Below are positions 25,015 to 33,975 of a stretch of 57,555 bases of DNA, piece after piece. The stretch lies in assembly GCA_964487155.1 (NCBI GenBank), contig CAZAQB010000005.1, forward strand, positions 1-57,555, given 5' to 3'. Under the pieces are notes generated by a model, which was not told the origin of the DNA, did not search any database, and saw only the letters and a program-made list of their open reading frames with translations. Origin of the DNA: CAZAQB01 sp964487155. Its GTDB lineage: Bacteria; Pseudomonadota; Gammaproteobacteria; Nitrococcales; Nitrococcaceae. The translations under genes and the position numbers were made by a program. Numbering within the stretch: position 1 is the stretch's first letter; every line of letters begins with the position of its first letter.

Positions 25015-26198
25015 GCGCAAGAGCCCCCGTTGAGACCTACGACGCCGTGGTGGTGGGCGGCGGTCCCGCCGGCGCCACCGCCGCCACCGACCTGGCCCGC
25101 CAGGGCCGCTCGGTGCTGCTGCTGGACCGGGAGGGCCGCATCAAGCCCTGCGGCGGGGCCATCCCGCCGCGCCTGGTGAGGGATTTCGACATTCCCGATG
25201 CGCTGCTGGTGGCGCGCATCTCTGCCGCGCGCATGGTGGCGCCGTCGGGGCGCACCGTCGACATGCCGATCGACGGCGGCTACGTGGGCATGGTGGATCG
25301 CGAAGTGTTCGACGAGTGGCTGCGGGCCCGGGCCGCCGACGCCGGCGCCTGTCGCCGTAAGGGCAATTTCGAAAGCTACGCCGCCGGAGCGGACGGGCTC
25401 GCCGAGTTGGGCTACCGGGACGGCTCCGGGGTCTGCCGGCGGGTGCGGGCGCGGGTGGTGATCGGCGCCGACGGCGCCCGCTCCCCGGTGGCCCGCCAGG
25501 CGCTGCCGCGCAGTCCCCAGCCCCCCTCGGTGGCCGCCTACCACGAGGTGGTGAGGGCGCCCGCCGGCGAATTCGCGGGTAGCCGCTGCGACGTCTACTA
25601 CCAGGGGAGGCTTTCCCCCGATTTCTACGGCTGGGTGTTTCCCCATGGCGACACCGTCAGCGTCGGAGTCGGCAGTGCCCGCAAGGGCTTCTCCCTGCGC
25701 ACCGCCACCGGCGCCCTGCGCAGCGCCGCGGGCCTGGAGCAGGTGAGCACCGTGCGCCGGGAGGGCGCCCCCATCCCGCTGCGCCCCAGGCGGCGCTGGG
25801 ACAACGGCCGCGACACGCTGCTCGCAGGCGACGCCGCCGGCGTGGTCGCGCCCGCCTCCGGGGAGGGCATCTACTACGCCATGACTGGCGGGCGGCTGGC
25901 TGCCGAGGCCGCCGAGCGTTTCTGCGCCAGCGGCGATCCCAGAGCCCTGGCCGGCGCCAGGCGCGGGTTCATGAAGGCCCATGGCCGGGTATTCTGGGTG
26001 CTGGGCATAATGCAGCGCTTCTGGTATTGCAGCGACCGCCGCCGCGAGCGCTTCGTCAGCATCTGCCGGGATCCCGACGTGCAGCGCCTGACCTGGCAGG
26101 CTTATATGAACAAGGAGCTGGTGCGGGCCGAGCCCGCCGCCCATCTGCGCATCTTCTTCAAGGATCTGGCCCACCTGTTCCGCCTGGTCTCTCCCTGA
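25011..26198 (+). CDS. bchP: geranylgeranyl reductase BchP
   Basis: 395 residues, FAD/NAD(P)H-dependent. Reduces the geranylgeranyl tail of bacteriochlorophyll to phytyl. FAD motif VVGGGPAGATAATDLARQG at about 14-32, RIKPCGGAIPPRLV, and the second FAD motif LLAGDAAGVVAPASGEGIYYA. ATGA overlap with the preceding gene. Normal length. Confidence 0.96.
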   Translation: MSARAPVETYDAVVVGGGPAGATAATDLARQGRSVLLLDREGRIKPCGGAIPPRLVRDFDIPDALLVARISAARMVAPSGRTVDMPIDGGYVGMVDREVFDEWLRARAADAGACRRKGNFESYAAGADGLAELGYRDGSGVCRRVRARVVIGADGARSPVARQALPRSPQPPSVAAYHEVVRAPAGEFAGSRCDVYYQGRLSPDFYGWVFPHGDTVSVGVGSARKGFSLRTATGALRSAAGLEQVSTVRREGAPIPLRPRRRWDNGRDTLLAGDAAGVVAPASGEGIYYAMTGGRLAAEAAERFCASGDPRALAGARRGFMKAHGRVFWVLGIMQRFWYCSDRRRERFVSICRDPDVQRLTWQAYMNKELVRAEPAAHLRIFFKDLAHLFRLVSP

Positions 26199-26283
26199 TC
26201 CGGTCATGGCCGTGGCGCCCCAGAACCCGCCGCTCCGGCCCCGGCCCTGGCGGCGCCGCGGCGCGCGGCAGCCGGCCTGAGGC

Positions 26284-26682
26284 GTGGAATCGCTGTTCGC
26301 CAGCGGCACGGCGCCGGATCTGGTTCTCGCCTGGCTGGCCCTGGAAGCGGCGGCCCTGGCAGCCTGGCACCGGCTTGCTGGCCGCGGCCCGGGGCTGCGG
26401 GCCGTGGCCGGCAGCCTGCTGGCCGGGGCCTGCCTGGTGCTGGCCCTGCGGGCCGCCCTGGTCGGCGCGTCCTGGCTCTGGGTCGGCGCGGCCCTGGCCG
26501 CCGCCCTGCCCGCCCACATGCTGGATCTGCTCCAGCGCCCGGCGCCGGCCGCGCCTCTACCACGAACCGCGGAATTGAACGACAATGCAGCCGAAAAGAC
26601 CGAAAATCCACGTCCACGCCCATCAAAGGAGCGCCCGGCCTGGAAGCACGGAACGCCACCGCCGGCAAGCCGAGGTCCATGA
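26284..26682 (+). CDS. small membrane protein of unknown function
   Basis: 132 residues from a GTG. Three hydrophobic segments in the first 85 residues (DLVLAWLALEAAALAAWHRL, AVAGSLLAGACLVLALRAAL, LWVGAALAAALPAHMLDLL) with a polar Pro/Glu-rich tail. The segment pattern resembles small hypothetical membrane proteins I associate with alphaproteobacteria, but no function is known to me. Its stop overlaps the ppsR2 start as ATGA, which argues for real translation and coupling to ppsR2. Confidence 0.65.
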   Translation: MESLFASGTAPDLVLAWLALEAAALAAWHRLAGRGPGLRAVAGSLLAGACLVLALRAALVGASWLWVGAALAAALPAHMLDLLQRPAPAAPLPRTAELNDNAAEKTENPRPRPSKERPAWKHGTPPPASRGP

Positions 26683-28052
26683 CCGAGCAGTCGCTTGTCC
26701 AACCCGATGTGAAGCTGATTCTTGATCGCGAGGGGGTGATCCGCGACGTTTCCGTTTCGGAGCAGATGGCTGCCGAGGGCATGGCGCAGTGGATCGGCCG
26801 CCGCTGGGACGAGACCGTGGCCGACGTGGGCGGCGACAAGGTTCAACGGCTCATGGACGATGCAAGGCGCTCCGGTGTCGCCGGGTTCCGGCAACTCAAC
26901 CAGCGCTTCCCCGGCGGCCGGGAAGTGCTGATGGAGTTCACCGCCGTCAGCCTCGGCGACGACCACCAGCTGGTGGCCATCGGCAAGAGTCTGCAGGCGG
27001 TGGCCGAGCTCCAGTCGCGGCTGGTCGCGGCCCAGCAGGTCATGGAGCGGGACTACTGGAAGCTGCGTCAGGTGGAGACCCGCTACCGGCTGCTGTTCAC
27101 CGCCTCCACCGAGGCGGTACTGCTGCTGCGGGCCGACAACCTCAGTGTGGTCGAGGCCAACCCGGCGGCGCTGCGCGCGCTGGGCAAGTCCAGCGCCGAC
27201 CTGAACGGCCGGCCTTTTCCGGAATTCATCGGCCACAACGACCGCGCCAACCTGCAGGCCAACCTGGCCCGGGTCCGGGAACAGGGCAAAGCCCCTGCCG
27301 CGCTGCTCCACCTGGGTCCGGATCAGGCCCAGTGGGTGGTGCGGGCGTCGCAGATGTCGTCGGACTCCGGCCCCCTGTTTCTGCTGCAACTGGCACCTGC
27401 AGACCAACCCGACACCACGCCCCCGGCAGATCACGCCAGCGCGGCCGAGTTGCTGCGCCGCGCGCCGGACGCATTCGTGGTGCTCGACCGTGACGGGGCC
27501 GTCGTGGAGGCCAATCAGGCGTTCCTCGACCTGGTGCAGATGGGGGCCGAGGGGTCGGTGCGTGGCGAGCGGGTCAGCCGCTGGCTGGGGCGTCCCGGGG
27601 CCGACCTGTCCATCCTGCTGGCCAACGTGCGCCGCCATGGTGTCGTGCGGCTGTTCTCCACCGCCATCCGCGGCGAGCTGGGCACCGAGCGCGAGGTAGA
27701 AATCTCCGCCACCGGCGACATCGACAGCGATCCCCGGTATCTGGCCCTGTTGATCAGGGACGTCAGCCGGCGCTTGGTGCGCCGGGACGACAGCCGGCTG
27801 GGAGCACTGCTCGGCTCCCTCACCGAGCAGATCGGCCGAGTCTCGTTGCGGACGCTGGTCTCGGACACCGTCGGCGTGGTGGAGCGCCACTACATCGAGG
27901 AGGCGCTGCGCCTGGCGGGGGGCAACCGCACTGCCGCCGCGGAACTGCTGGGCCTGAGCCGCCAGAGCCTGTACGCCAAGCTCAACCGCTACGACCTCGC
28001 CGGGGGGGAAGCGACGGCGGAAGGGGGCGGATCGAGCCCGGGAGCCGGCTGA
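26679..28052 (+). CDS. ppsR2: PpsR-type regulator, copy 2 (cysteine-free)
   Basis: 457 residues, same architecture as copy 1: N-terminal PAS-like region, Q-linker helix (LQSRLVAAQQVMERDYWKLRQ), two PAS domains, C-terminal Fis-type HTH (GGNRTAAAELLGLSRQSLYAKL). It contains no cysteine at all; the position of the redox Cys is Tyr (ERHYIEEAL). It is directly followed by a bacteriophytochrome (TTG start 1 nt after the stop). In Bradyrhizobium and Rhodopseudomonas palustris the PpsR2 beside BphP is the light-responsive partner, so the same is inferred here. Confidence 0.92.
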   Translation: MTEQSLVQPDVKLILDREGVIRDVSVSEQMAAEGMAQWIGRRWDETVADVGGDKVQRLMDDARRSGVAGFRQLNQRFPGGREVLMEFTAVSLGDDHQLVAIGKSLQAVAELQSRLVAAQQVMERDYWKLRQVETRYRLLFTASTEAVLLLRADNLSVVEANPAALRALGKSSADLNGRPFPEFIGHNDRANLQANLARVREQGKAPAALLHLGPDQAQWVVRASQMSSDSGPLFLLQLAPADQPDTTPPADHASAAELLRRAPDAFVVLDRDGAVVEANQAFLDLVQMGAEGSVRGERVSRWLGRPGADLSILLANVRRHGVVRLFSTAIRGELGTEREVEISATGDIDSDPRYLALLIRDVSRRLVRRDDSRLGALLGSLTEQIGRVSLRTLVSDTVGVVERHYIEEALRLAGGNRTAAAELLGLSRQSLYAKLNRYDLAGGEATAEGGGSSPGAG

Positions 28053-28053
28053 G

Positions 28054-30240
28054 TTGCCGCCCGGGGATCCCCACTCCATCCCTGTCTTCGGAGGGGCGGA
28101 TCTCTCCAATTGCGAGCGCGAACCGATCCACCTGGCGGGGTCGGTTCAACCCCACGGGGCATTGCTGGCCCTGCGCGAAGCCGACGCGACAGTACTCCAG
28201 TGCAGCGCCAACGCCCCTGCCCTGCTCGGCGTGGACGGCGAGCTCGGCGGCCGCCGCGCCACGCAGCTGCCCGGGGACATCGCCGCACGGGTGGCCGCGC
28301 ATCGCCACGAAGACCTGAGCTCCCTGCCGGTGGCTCTGCGCTGCCGTGTGGGAGAGCCAGACCACGTACTGGACGGCCTGCTGCACCGCTCCCCCGACGG
28401 CGCCCTGGTACTGGAACTGGAGCACCCGGGCGCCCTGGAGCCGCCGCCGGAAGGTATCGAGCAATCCATCCAGGCGGTGCTGGCCAGCTCCTCCCTGCGC
28501 GGTCTATGCGACGAGGCGGCGCGGCACTTCAAGACCCTCACCGGCTACGACCGTGCGATGGTCTACCGCTTCGACGATGCTGGCCATGGGCAGGTGTTCT
28601 CGGAGGCGGCCGAACCCGGGCTGGAACCCTACCTGGGCAACTGGTACCCGTCCACCGACATCCCCCAGATGGCCCGCCAGCTGTACCGGCGCAACCGCGT
28701 GCGGGTGCTGGTGGACGTGGACTACACCCCGGTGCCCCTGGTGCCGGTCCGCTCCCCGGACACCGGCGCCGAGCTGGACATGTCCTTGAGCTACCTGCGC
28801 AGCATGTCGCCCATCCACCTGCAGTATCTGCGCAACATGGGCGTCTCCGCCACGCTCGTGATGTCGCTGGTGGTGGGCGACCAGCTGTGGGGGCTGGTGG
28901 CCTGCCATCACTACGCACCACGGCGCATCGGCTACCGGTTGCGTGCGCTTTGCGAAGTGCTGGCGGAGACCGTGGCCACCCGCATCGCCGCCCTGGAAAG
29001 CTTTACCCGGGTCCAGGCGGAGCTCTCGGTGCGGCGTCTGGAGCAGCGCATGGCCGAGGCCGTCGCGCGCGAAGGGGACTGGCGAATCGCCCTGCTGGAC
29101 GAGCCCCGGTCCCTGCTCCAGCCGGTCAACGCCACCGGCGCTGCCCTGCTCCTGGAGGACCAGGTGCTGAGCGTCGGCGAGGTGCCCGGCACCCAGTGGC
29201 TGCGCCAGCTGGCGGGCTGGCTGGACCGCCAGCCGCCGGGTTCCGTGCGCAGCGCCGATGCGCTGGCGCTGCAGGTCCCGGAGTTCGAGCCCCTGCGCAA
29301 CGTCGCCTGCGGGCTGCTCGCCGTTCCGGTATCCAGTGGCGCCGGGGAATACCTGCTCTGGTTCCGGCCCGAGCGGGTCCGCACCGTCACCTGGGGGGGC
29401 AATCCCTTCGAGGCGGTGCTGCAGGGCGAGACCCCGGAGGACCTGTCGCCGCGGCGCTCTTTCGCCAAATGGCACCAGGAGGTGGAGGGCACTGCGGAGC
29501 CCTGGAACCACAACGAGCTGGCAGTCGCCCAGTTGATCGGGGAGTCGGTGGCGGACATGGTCCAGCAGTTCCGCGCGGTGCGGATGCTGATCGCCCGCCA
29601 CCAGCTGGACGTGGTCACCCAGCAGGTGCATCTGTCTCAGCAACCGCTGGTGATCGCCGACGCCAGCGGCCGCATCCTGCTGATCAACGCCACCGGCGAG
29701 GCGAGCCTGGCGGGCGACACCCGCCAGCCCCGATGGCTGGAAGACCTGGCGGAGTCCTTCGAGGAAGCGCCGCGCGTCCGCGAACAGCTGCGCAACCTGC
29801 TGGAGACCGGCGAGCCCTGGCGCGGGGAAGTCCGGGCGGCACAGGCCGAGGGCCGCGACCGGCCCCTGCTGGTGCGGGCCGACCCGGTGTTCTCCGACCC
29901 CGACCACGTGCTCGGCTACGTACTGCTGTTCACCGACATCAGCCAGCGCCGGGAGGCGGAGGCAGCCCGCCGCCGCCTGCACGACGAAATCGCCGGCCGC
30001 AACCGGATCGTCAATCTGCAGCTGGACCCCGGCGCCCGCCTGGCCTACCGCGAACTGCTGGCGACGGTAATGCAGAATGCCCAGCTGGCCGCCCTGGAGA
30101 TCACCGATGGCGTCGACCCGGCCCGGATGTCCGAGATGCTGGACAGTGTGCAGGCCTCGTTGACCCGCACCGCGGCCCTGCTGGAGCGACTACTGCGCCA
30201 CGCCGACGGCGGTGGCGGCCCCGACGAACGGGGATCCTGA
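28054..30240 (+). CDS. bphP: bacteriophytochrome (PAS-GAF-PHY-PAS) without a kinase domain
   Basis: 728 residues from a TTG with GGAG 9 nt upstream. Biliverdin-attachment Cys20 in DLSNCEREPIHLAGS; GAF with YPSTDIPQMARQ (Asp202) and SPIHLQYLRNMGV (His255); PHY tongue PRRSF at 466-470; a further PAS at about 520-635. The C-terminus (640-728) is helical but lacks an H-box and the ATP-binding N/G boxes, so it should not be a kinase. This matches the BphP1 type that acts by binding PpsR2. The last 51 bp overlap the convergent heme oxygenase gene. Confidence 0.93.
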   Translation: MPPGDPHSIPVFGGADLSNCEREPIHLAGSVQPHGALLALREADATVLQCSANAPALLGVDGELGGRRATQLPGDIAARVAAHRHEDLSSLPVALRCRVGEPDHVLDGLLHRSPDGALVLELEHPGALEPPPEGIEQSIQAVLASSSLRGLCDEAARHFKTLTGYDRAMVYRFDDAGHGQVFSEAAEPGLEPYLGNWYPSTDIPQMARQLYRRNRVRVLVDVDYTPVPLVPVRSPDTGAELDMSLSYLRSMSPIHLQYLRNMGVSATLVMSLVVGDQLWGLVACHHYAPRRIGYRLRALCEVLAETVATRIAALESFTRVQAELSVRRLEQRMAEAVAREGDWRIALLDEPRSLLQPVNATGAALLLEDQVLSVGEVPGTQWLRQLAGWLDRQPPGSVRSADALALQVPEFEPLRNVACGLLAVPVSSGAGEYLLWFRPERVRTVTWGGNPFEAVLQGETPEDLSPRRSFAKWHQEVEGTAEPWNHNELAVAQLIGESVADMVQQFRAVRMLIARHQLDVVTQQVHLSQQPLVIADASGRILLINATGEASLAGDTRQPRWLEDLAESFEEAPRVREQLRNLLETGEPWRGEVRAAQAEGRDRPLLVRADPVFSDPDHVLGYVLLFTDISQRREAEAARRRLHDEIAGRNRIVNLQLDPGARLAYRELLATVMQNAQLAALEITDGVDPARMSEMLDSVQASLTRTAALLERLLRHADGGGGPDERGS

Positions 30241-30933
30241 ACCGCCGGCGCCGTTGCTCCTGATACGGTCTGCAACCGCGACTGAAAGCTGGATATTGCA
30301 GCGGAACGCCACCTCGGCTTCCGCCAGCAGCCCCTCCCAGTCCGCCACCTCCTCGCCGGCGGCGTCGATGGCCCGGCGGTAGGCCACCGCCAGAGCGGGC
30401 GGCTGCGCAGGCTCGGGGAATTCGTAGAAGCCCAGACAGGCCGCCGGCAGCCCCAGGCCCTCCACCAGCCGGCGCCGCAGCACGCGGCCGCCGTTGAGAT
30501 CGCCGAGGTAGCGGGTGTAGGCGTGGGGCACCAGCCGCGGCGGAGCGTGGCGGCCGGCCTCAGCCAGCCTGCGGGCGTAGCGCCGGCCCTCCGGCAGCAG
30601 CGGCAGCCGTCGCCAGCCGCGGCCCACCAGCGCGCCGAGGTCTGCCGCCAGGGCCGCGGCCCGGTACAGGTCAGGGCGCACCACCCGACCCACTCCCGCC
30701 GCCTGGCAGTGGCGCTCCAGGGACCATTCAAGCACCCGGTAGACGGGATAGAGGTTGCGCAGCCACAGCGTGTAGCCGGCGAGGCTTGCCTCGCCCCGGA
30801 CCAGGGCCGCCACCAGCCCGGTGCGCTCCGCCTCCCTGTGCAGGGGCCCGGTGCGGGCCTTAAGGGCGTCTGCCAGTCCCTCCGAGGTCATCGCCGCCTC
30901 CGGCCGGAACCCCGCGAGGCCGGCCGCTGCCAT
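30190..30933 (-). CDS. bphO: heme oxygenase (biliverdin-producing, BphO type)
   Basis: 247 residues. Proximal His32 in GPLHREAERTG and the distal-helix motif YTRYLGDLNGGRVL. Opens heme to biliverdin IX-alpha, the chromophore of BphP. GGAGG lies 5 nt before the ATG. It is on the same strand as puf and starts 56 nt after the pufC stop with no clear terminator between, so it may be the last gene of the puf transcript. Tail-to-tail 51-bp overlap with bphP. Confidence 0.88.
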   Translation of the reverse strand: MAAAGLAGFRPEAAMTSEGLADALKARTGPLHREAERTGLVAALVRGEASLAGYTLWLRNLYPVYRVLEWSLERHCQAAGVGRVVRPDLYRAAALAADLGALVGRGWRRLPLLPEGRRYARRLAEAGRHAPPRLVPHAYTRYLGDLNGGRVLRRRLVEGLGLPAACLGFYEFPEPAQPPALAVAYRRAIDAAGEEVADWEGLLAEAEVAFRCNIQLSVAVADRIRSNGAGGSGSPFVGAATAVGVAQ

Positions 30934-30989
30934 CTTCCCCTCCAGTATTGACGCCCCGACGGGCGCCGTGAACTAGCCCGAAGCGAGGC

Positions 30990-31994
30990 TTACTCCCGCA
31001 GGCTGGGGTAGTCCTCCAGCATTGCAGCTCCGTACAGCGGCTTGTAGGCCCCCTGGTGGCAGGTGGCGCAATGCACCTTGGCGACGTCGCCGGTGGGACC
31101 CAGCCGCTCCGGCGGAAACAGCCGGGTGAGCGGCTCGAGGTGCTGGCGGTTCAGCTCCCGAACCATGCGGATGCCATGCCAGGCGGTGACCCGCTGCGGC
31201 GTGCTCTGCCGCCAGTCGGCGAAGATGCGGCTGTTGTGGCAGTAGGTGCAGTTCACCCCCAGCGCCTCCGACATGTGCATCATCAGGCCGTAGGTCCACT
31301 CGGTCTGCTTGATGGAGTGGCGGTTGCCGGTGGGCAGGGCGGTGGCTCCCGCCACCTGGATGCCATGGTCCTGCAGCAGGAAGGGAGTGAACGGGTCGGC
31401 GGGCAGCGAGGTCAGGCCGGCGGCCGGGGCCGGGGCATTCTGCCCCGCCCGATTGCCGGCCATACTGGTGAAATGCACCCGGGGCGCTGGCTTCACCCAG
31501 ACTTCGGCGGGCACCGGCCGGCCGCGGTGGCAGGTGTAGCAGGTGACCCCGGTGGCGGCCACGTGGTCGCCCCACTGGCCGTTGATGGCCCGGGTCATCT
31601 GCAGCATGCGCCGGGCCACCTTCTTGGCGTAGGGGGCGTCGGAGGCGAAGTTCTCGGCCTTGTGGCAGTAGGTGCAGCCCTGCTCCGGCGCCACCCAGGC
31701 GGTGATGGCCTGCATCAGGCGGTTGAAGCGCGCCGCGCTGAGATCGCCCAGCACCTGCACGTTCTGGTAGGTCCCACCGGCGGTCGGTCCCTCATCGGCC
31801 ACCGCCGGCTCGGGCTCCGGCACCTGGTGCCGGGCGGCGTCCTCGGCCACGCGGCGGGGATTGTAGACCTGCACCATGCCGGTGCCGCGGTAGCCCCGCT
31901 GCACGTCCTCCATCGGCGGGCGCTCGCAGCCCGCCAGCAGCAGGGCCGCGGCCGCCAGCGGGACGATCAGGGCATTGCGGATCGCGCCGTTCAT
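30990..31994 (-). CDS. pufC: reaction-centre tetraheme cytochrome c subunit PufC
   Basis: 334 residues; exported lipoprotein with lipobox LLAGC (Cys23) and four heme motifs: CTYCH, CYTCH, CTYCH and CATCH. It re-reduces the photo-oxidised special pair from the periplasm. The ATG overlaps the pufM stop by one base (TAATG). Confidence 0.96.
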   Translation of the reverse strand: MNGAIRNALIVPLAAAALLLAGCERPPMEDVQRGYRGTGMVQVYNPRRVAEDAARHQVPEPEPAVADEGPTAGGTYQNVQVLGDLSAARFNRLMQAITAWVAPEQGCTYCHKAENFASDAPYAKKVARRMLQMTRAINGQWGDHVAATGVTCYTCHRGRPVPAEVWVKPAPRVHFTSMAGNRAGQNAPAPAAGLTSLPADPFTPFLLQDHGIQVAGATALPTGNRHSIKQTEWTYGLMMHMSEALGVNCTYCHNSRIFADWRQSTPQRVTAWHGIRMVRELNRQHLEPLTRLFPPERLGPTGDVAKVHCATCHQGAYKPLYGAAMLEDYPSLRE

Positions 31995-32968
31995 TACTGT
32001 CCCCCCTGCATGGCGCCAGGGTCCGTCACACCGGGGAACACCTCGGGGTAGGCGGGGGCCACGCCGTGCTTGACCGACCAAAGGAACCAGTTGTCTACCA
32101 CCGTGCCGGTGAGCAGGATGCCGATGCCGCCGGTCAGCGGGGTCAGCACCGCGAACCACCAGGCCCAGCGGTGGATGGACTCCATGCTGGCGTTGAAGCC
32201 CATGGTCCAGCGCCAGAATAGCGCCGCCCGCTCGGAGGCCGTGCCCCGGTCCACCACCTGCTCGATCTCCCGCTCGCCGCCGTAGCGGCTCACCGCCAGG
32301 ATGGTGGCGCCGTGCATGGCAAACAGCAGGGTCGAGCCGTACAGGAAGGCGATGGACAGCATGTGGAAGGGGTTGTAGAACAGGTTCCCGTAGCGCAGCG
32401 AGAACGCCGCGGTCCAGTCCAGATGGGGGAAGATGCCGAACGGCACCGCCTCCCCCCAGCTGCCCATCAGCAAGGGGCGGATGAAGCCCAGCACCAGATA
32501 CAGCCAGATGGCGGAGGCGAAGGCCCAGGCCACGTGGGTGCCCATGCCGAGCGCCCGGGCCCGGCGGTACATGCGCAGCCACCACAACAGGATGGAGGTG
32601 GTGAGGAAGAAACCCGCCAGCAACCACCAGCCGCCCTCGTTCAGCGGCGGCAGACTCAGGCCGTACTCCGGCGGCGGCGGCTCCAGGGCCAACCAGGGCA
32701 GCTGGCGCACGAACTGGATGGGATCCCAGCCCACCGAGGCCCACATGTTCAGGCCGATGATCTCGATGGCGATGAAGCCGCACAGCAGCGAGGCCAGCCC
32801 CAGCCAGCCCAAATAGAAAGGCCCCACCTGGGCATCGCCGATGCGCCCCAGCCAGTAGGAGAAGAACGCACGCCCCTGGCGTCCCCAGGGCCCGCCGGGC
32901 AGTGGCACGCCGGCGTAGGCCGGGCCCCGCACCTGGACCCGGGTGAAGATGTTCTGGTATTCCGCCAT
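31994..32968 (-). CDS. pufM: reaction-centre protein M chain
   Basis: 324 residues, five transmembrane helices. Bears the bacteriochlorophyll- and iron-binding histidines, for example in FYNPFHMLSIAFLYGS and the AMHGATI region, and begins MAEYQNIFTRVQVRGPAYAG. Pairs with PufL to carry the special pair, pheophytin and quinones. Separated from pufL by 19 nt. Confidence 0.97.
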   Translation of the reverse strand: MAEYQNIFTRVQVRGPAYAGVPLPGGPWGRQGRAFFSYWLGRIGDAQVGPFYLGWLGLASLLCGFIAIEIIGLNMWASVGWDPIQFVRQLPWLALEPPPPEYGLSLPPLNEGGWWLLAGFFLTTSILLWWLRMYRRARALGMGTHVAWAFASAIWLYLVLGFIRPLLMGSWGEAVPFGIFPHLDWTAAFSLRYGNLFYNPFHMLSIAFLYGSTLLFAMHGATILAVSRYGGEREIEQVVDRGTASERAALFWRWTMGFNASMESIHRWAWWFAVLTPLTGGIGILLTGTVVDNWFLWSVKHGVAPAYPEVFPGVTDPGAMQGGQ

Positions 32969-32987
32969 CGCTAGAGCCCTCGCCCGG

Positions 32988-33809
32988 TTACCAGATGGGA
33001 AGGTCGAGCCACCAGCTCCACCACTCCGGCCAGCCGCGGGTCCAGAACGGGCCGCTGAGCACGATGCACACCGCGCTCCAGAAGCCGGCGCTCAGGGCCA
33101 GGAACAGGCCCAGCCGGTGGATACCCAACTCGCCGATGGAGTAGCCGATGGCGTCGCGGAAATAGGTGTTCTCATGCTCGGCGGCCCGCACCGTCTCGCC
33201 CTTCTTGGGGTTGATGGCCGAGAGCACCACGGCGCCGTGCAGGGACAGCGCCAGGGTGGTGGTGAAGAAGAAGCTCACCGCCAGCATGTGCGCCGGGTTG
33301 TAATGAAAGTGCAGGTACTGGTAGCCGACGTTGGAGACCCAGTCGAGGTGGCTGAGGATGCCGTAGGGGAAGCCGTGCCCCCAGGCGCCCAGCAGCACCG
33401 GCCGGATCACCACCAGCGAGAAGTAGGCAAACACCGCCACCCCATAGGCCACCGGGATATGGATGCCCATGCCAAGCTTGCGGGCGATCTCCGCCTGGCG
33501 CAGGGCCCAGGAGATGAACGCCCCCAGAGCGCAGATGGTGATCAACTGCCACAGCCCCCCTTCCATCAGCGGCGCGAGCGCCAGGCCGTAGCTGATGTCG
33601 GGCGGCGCGATGTTGATCTGCCAGATATTCCAGGTGGGCCCCTGCGAGGCCCCCCAGATGATCAGCAGGGTTCCCAGCACCGAGAAGAACAGTGTGGTGA
33701 CCCCGAAGAAGCCGACGTAAAACGGTCCGACCCAGAAGTCGAACAGGTCGCCGCCGAGCAGCGTCCCGCCCCGGACGCGGTACTGTCGTTCAAAGCTGAG
33801 CATGGCCAT
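32988..33809 (-). CDS. pufL: reaction-centre protein L chain
   Basis: 273 residues starting MAMLSFERQYRVRGGTLLGG, the standard L-subunit N-terminus; an upstream start at 33842 would add 11 unlikely residues. Five transmembrane helices; special-pair and iron ligands in HYNPAHMLAVSF and SLHGAVV. Preceded by a 219-bp spacer with strong hairpins after pufA. Confidence 0.97.
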   Translation of the reverse strand: MAMLSFERQYRVRGGTLLGGDLFDFWVGPFYVGFFGVTTLFFSVLGTLLIIWGASQGPTWNIWQINIAPPDISYGLALAPLMEGGLWQLITICALGAFISWALRQAEIARKLGMGIHIPVAYGVAVFAYFSLVVIRPVLLGAWGHGFPYGILSHLDWVSNVGYQYLHFHYNPAHMLAVSFFFTTTLALSLHGAVVLSAINPKKGETVRAAEHENTYFRDAIGYSIGELGIHRLGLFLALSAGFWSAVCIVLSGPFWTRGWPEWWSWWLDLPIW

Positions 33810-33903
33810 AGCCGGATCCTCACGTCCGGAGCGCCCGTCCACCGGTGGGGGCGACCCTGTGGGCCGTTCCCTCCCCCGCCCCTGCTGGCCCGGCGACCGG
33901 TCC

Positions 33904-33935
33904 GCCCGCGGGGGGCGATATCCCCCCGGCCGGGC
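33904..33935 (-). repeat. hairpin in the pufA-pufL spacer
   Basis: GGGGGG-CGATAT-CCCCCC (33910-33927), extended by GCCCG/CGGGC arms. Lies within the pufA-pufL intercistronic region and probably adds to mRNA protection. Confidence 0.55.
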
Positions 33936-33975
33936 GCTGTGGGTCCCCGGACCGGCCTTCCCTGGCCCGCGTCCC

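Noticed and set aside
24927..28109. A 1060-codon minus-strand open frame opposite bchP and ppsR2
   Set aside because: Antisense shadow; bchP and ppsR2 on the plus strand carry all conserved motifs.
30934..30989. Rho-independent terminator between pufC and bphO (GGCGCCC-GTCG-GGGCGTC)
   Set aside because: The stem is short, contains a mismatch or wobble and is not followed by a T-run in the minus direction.
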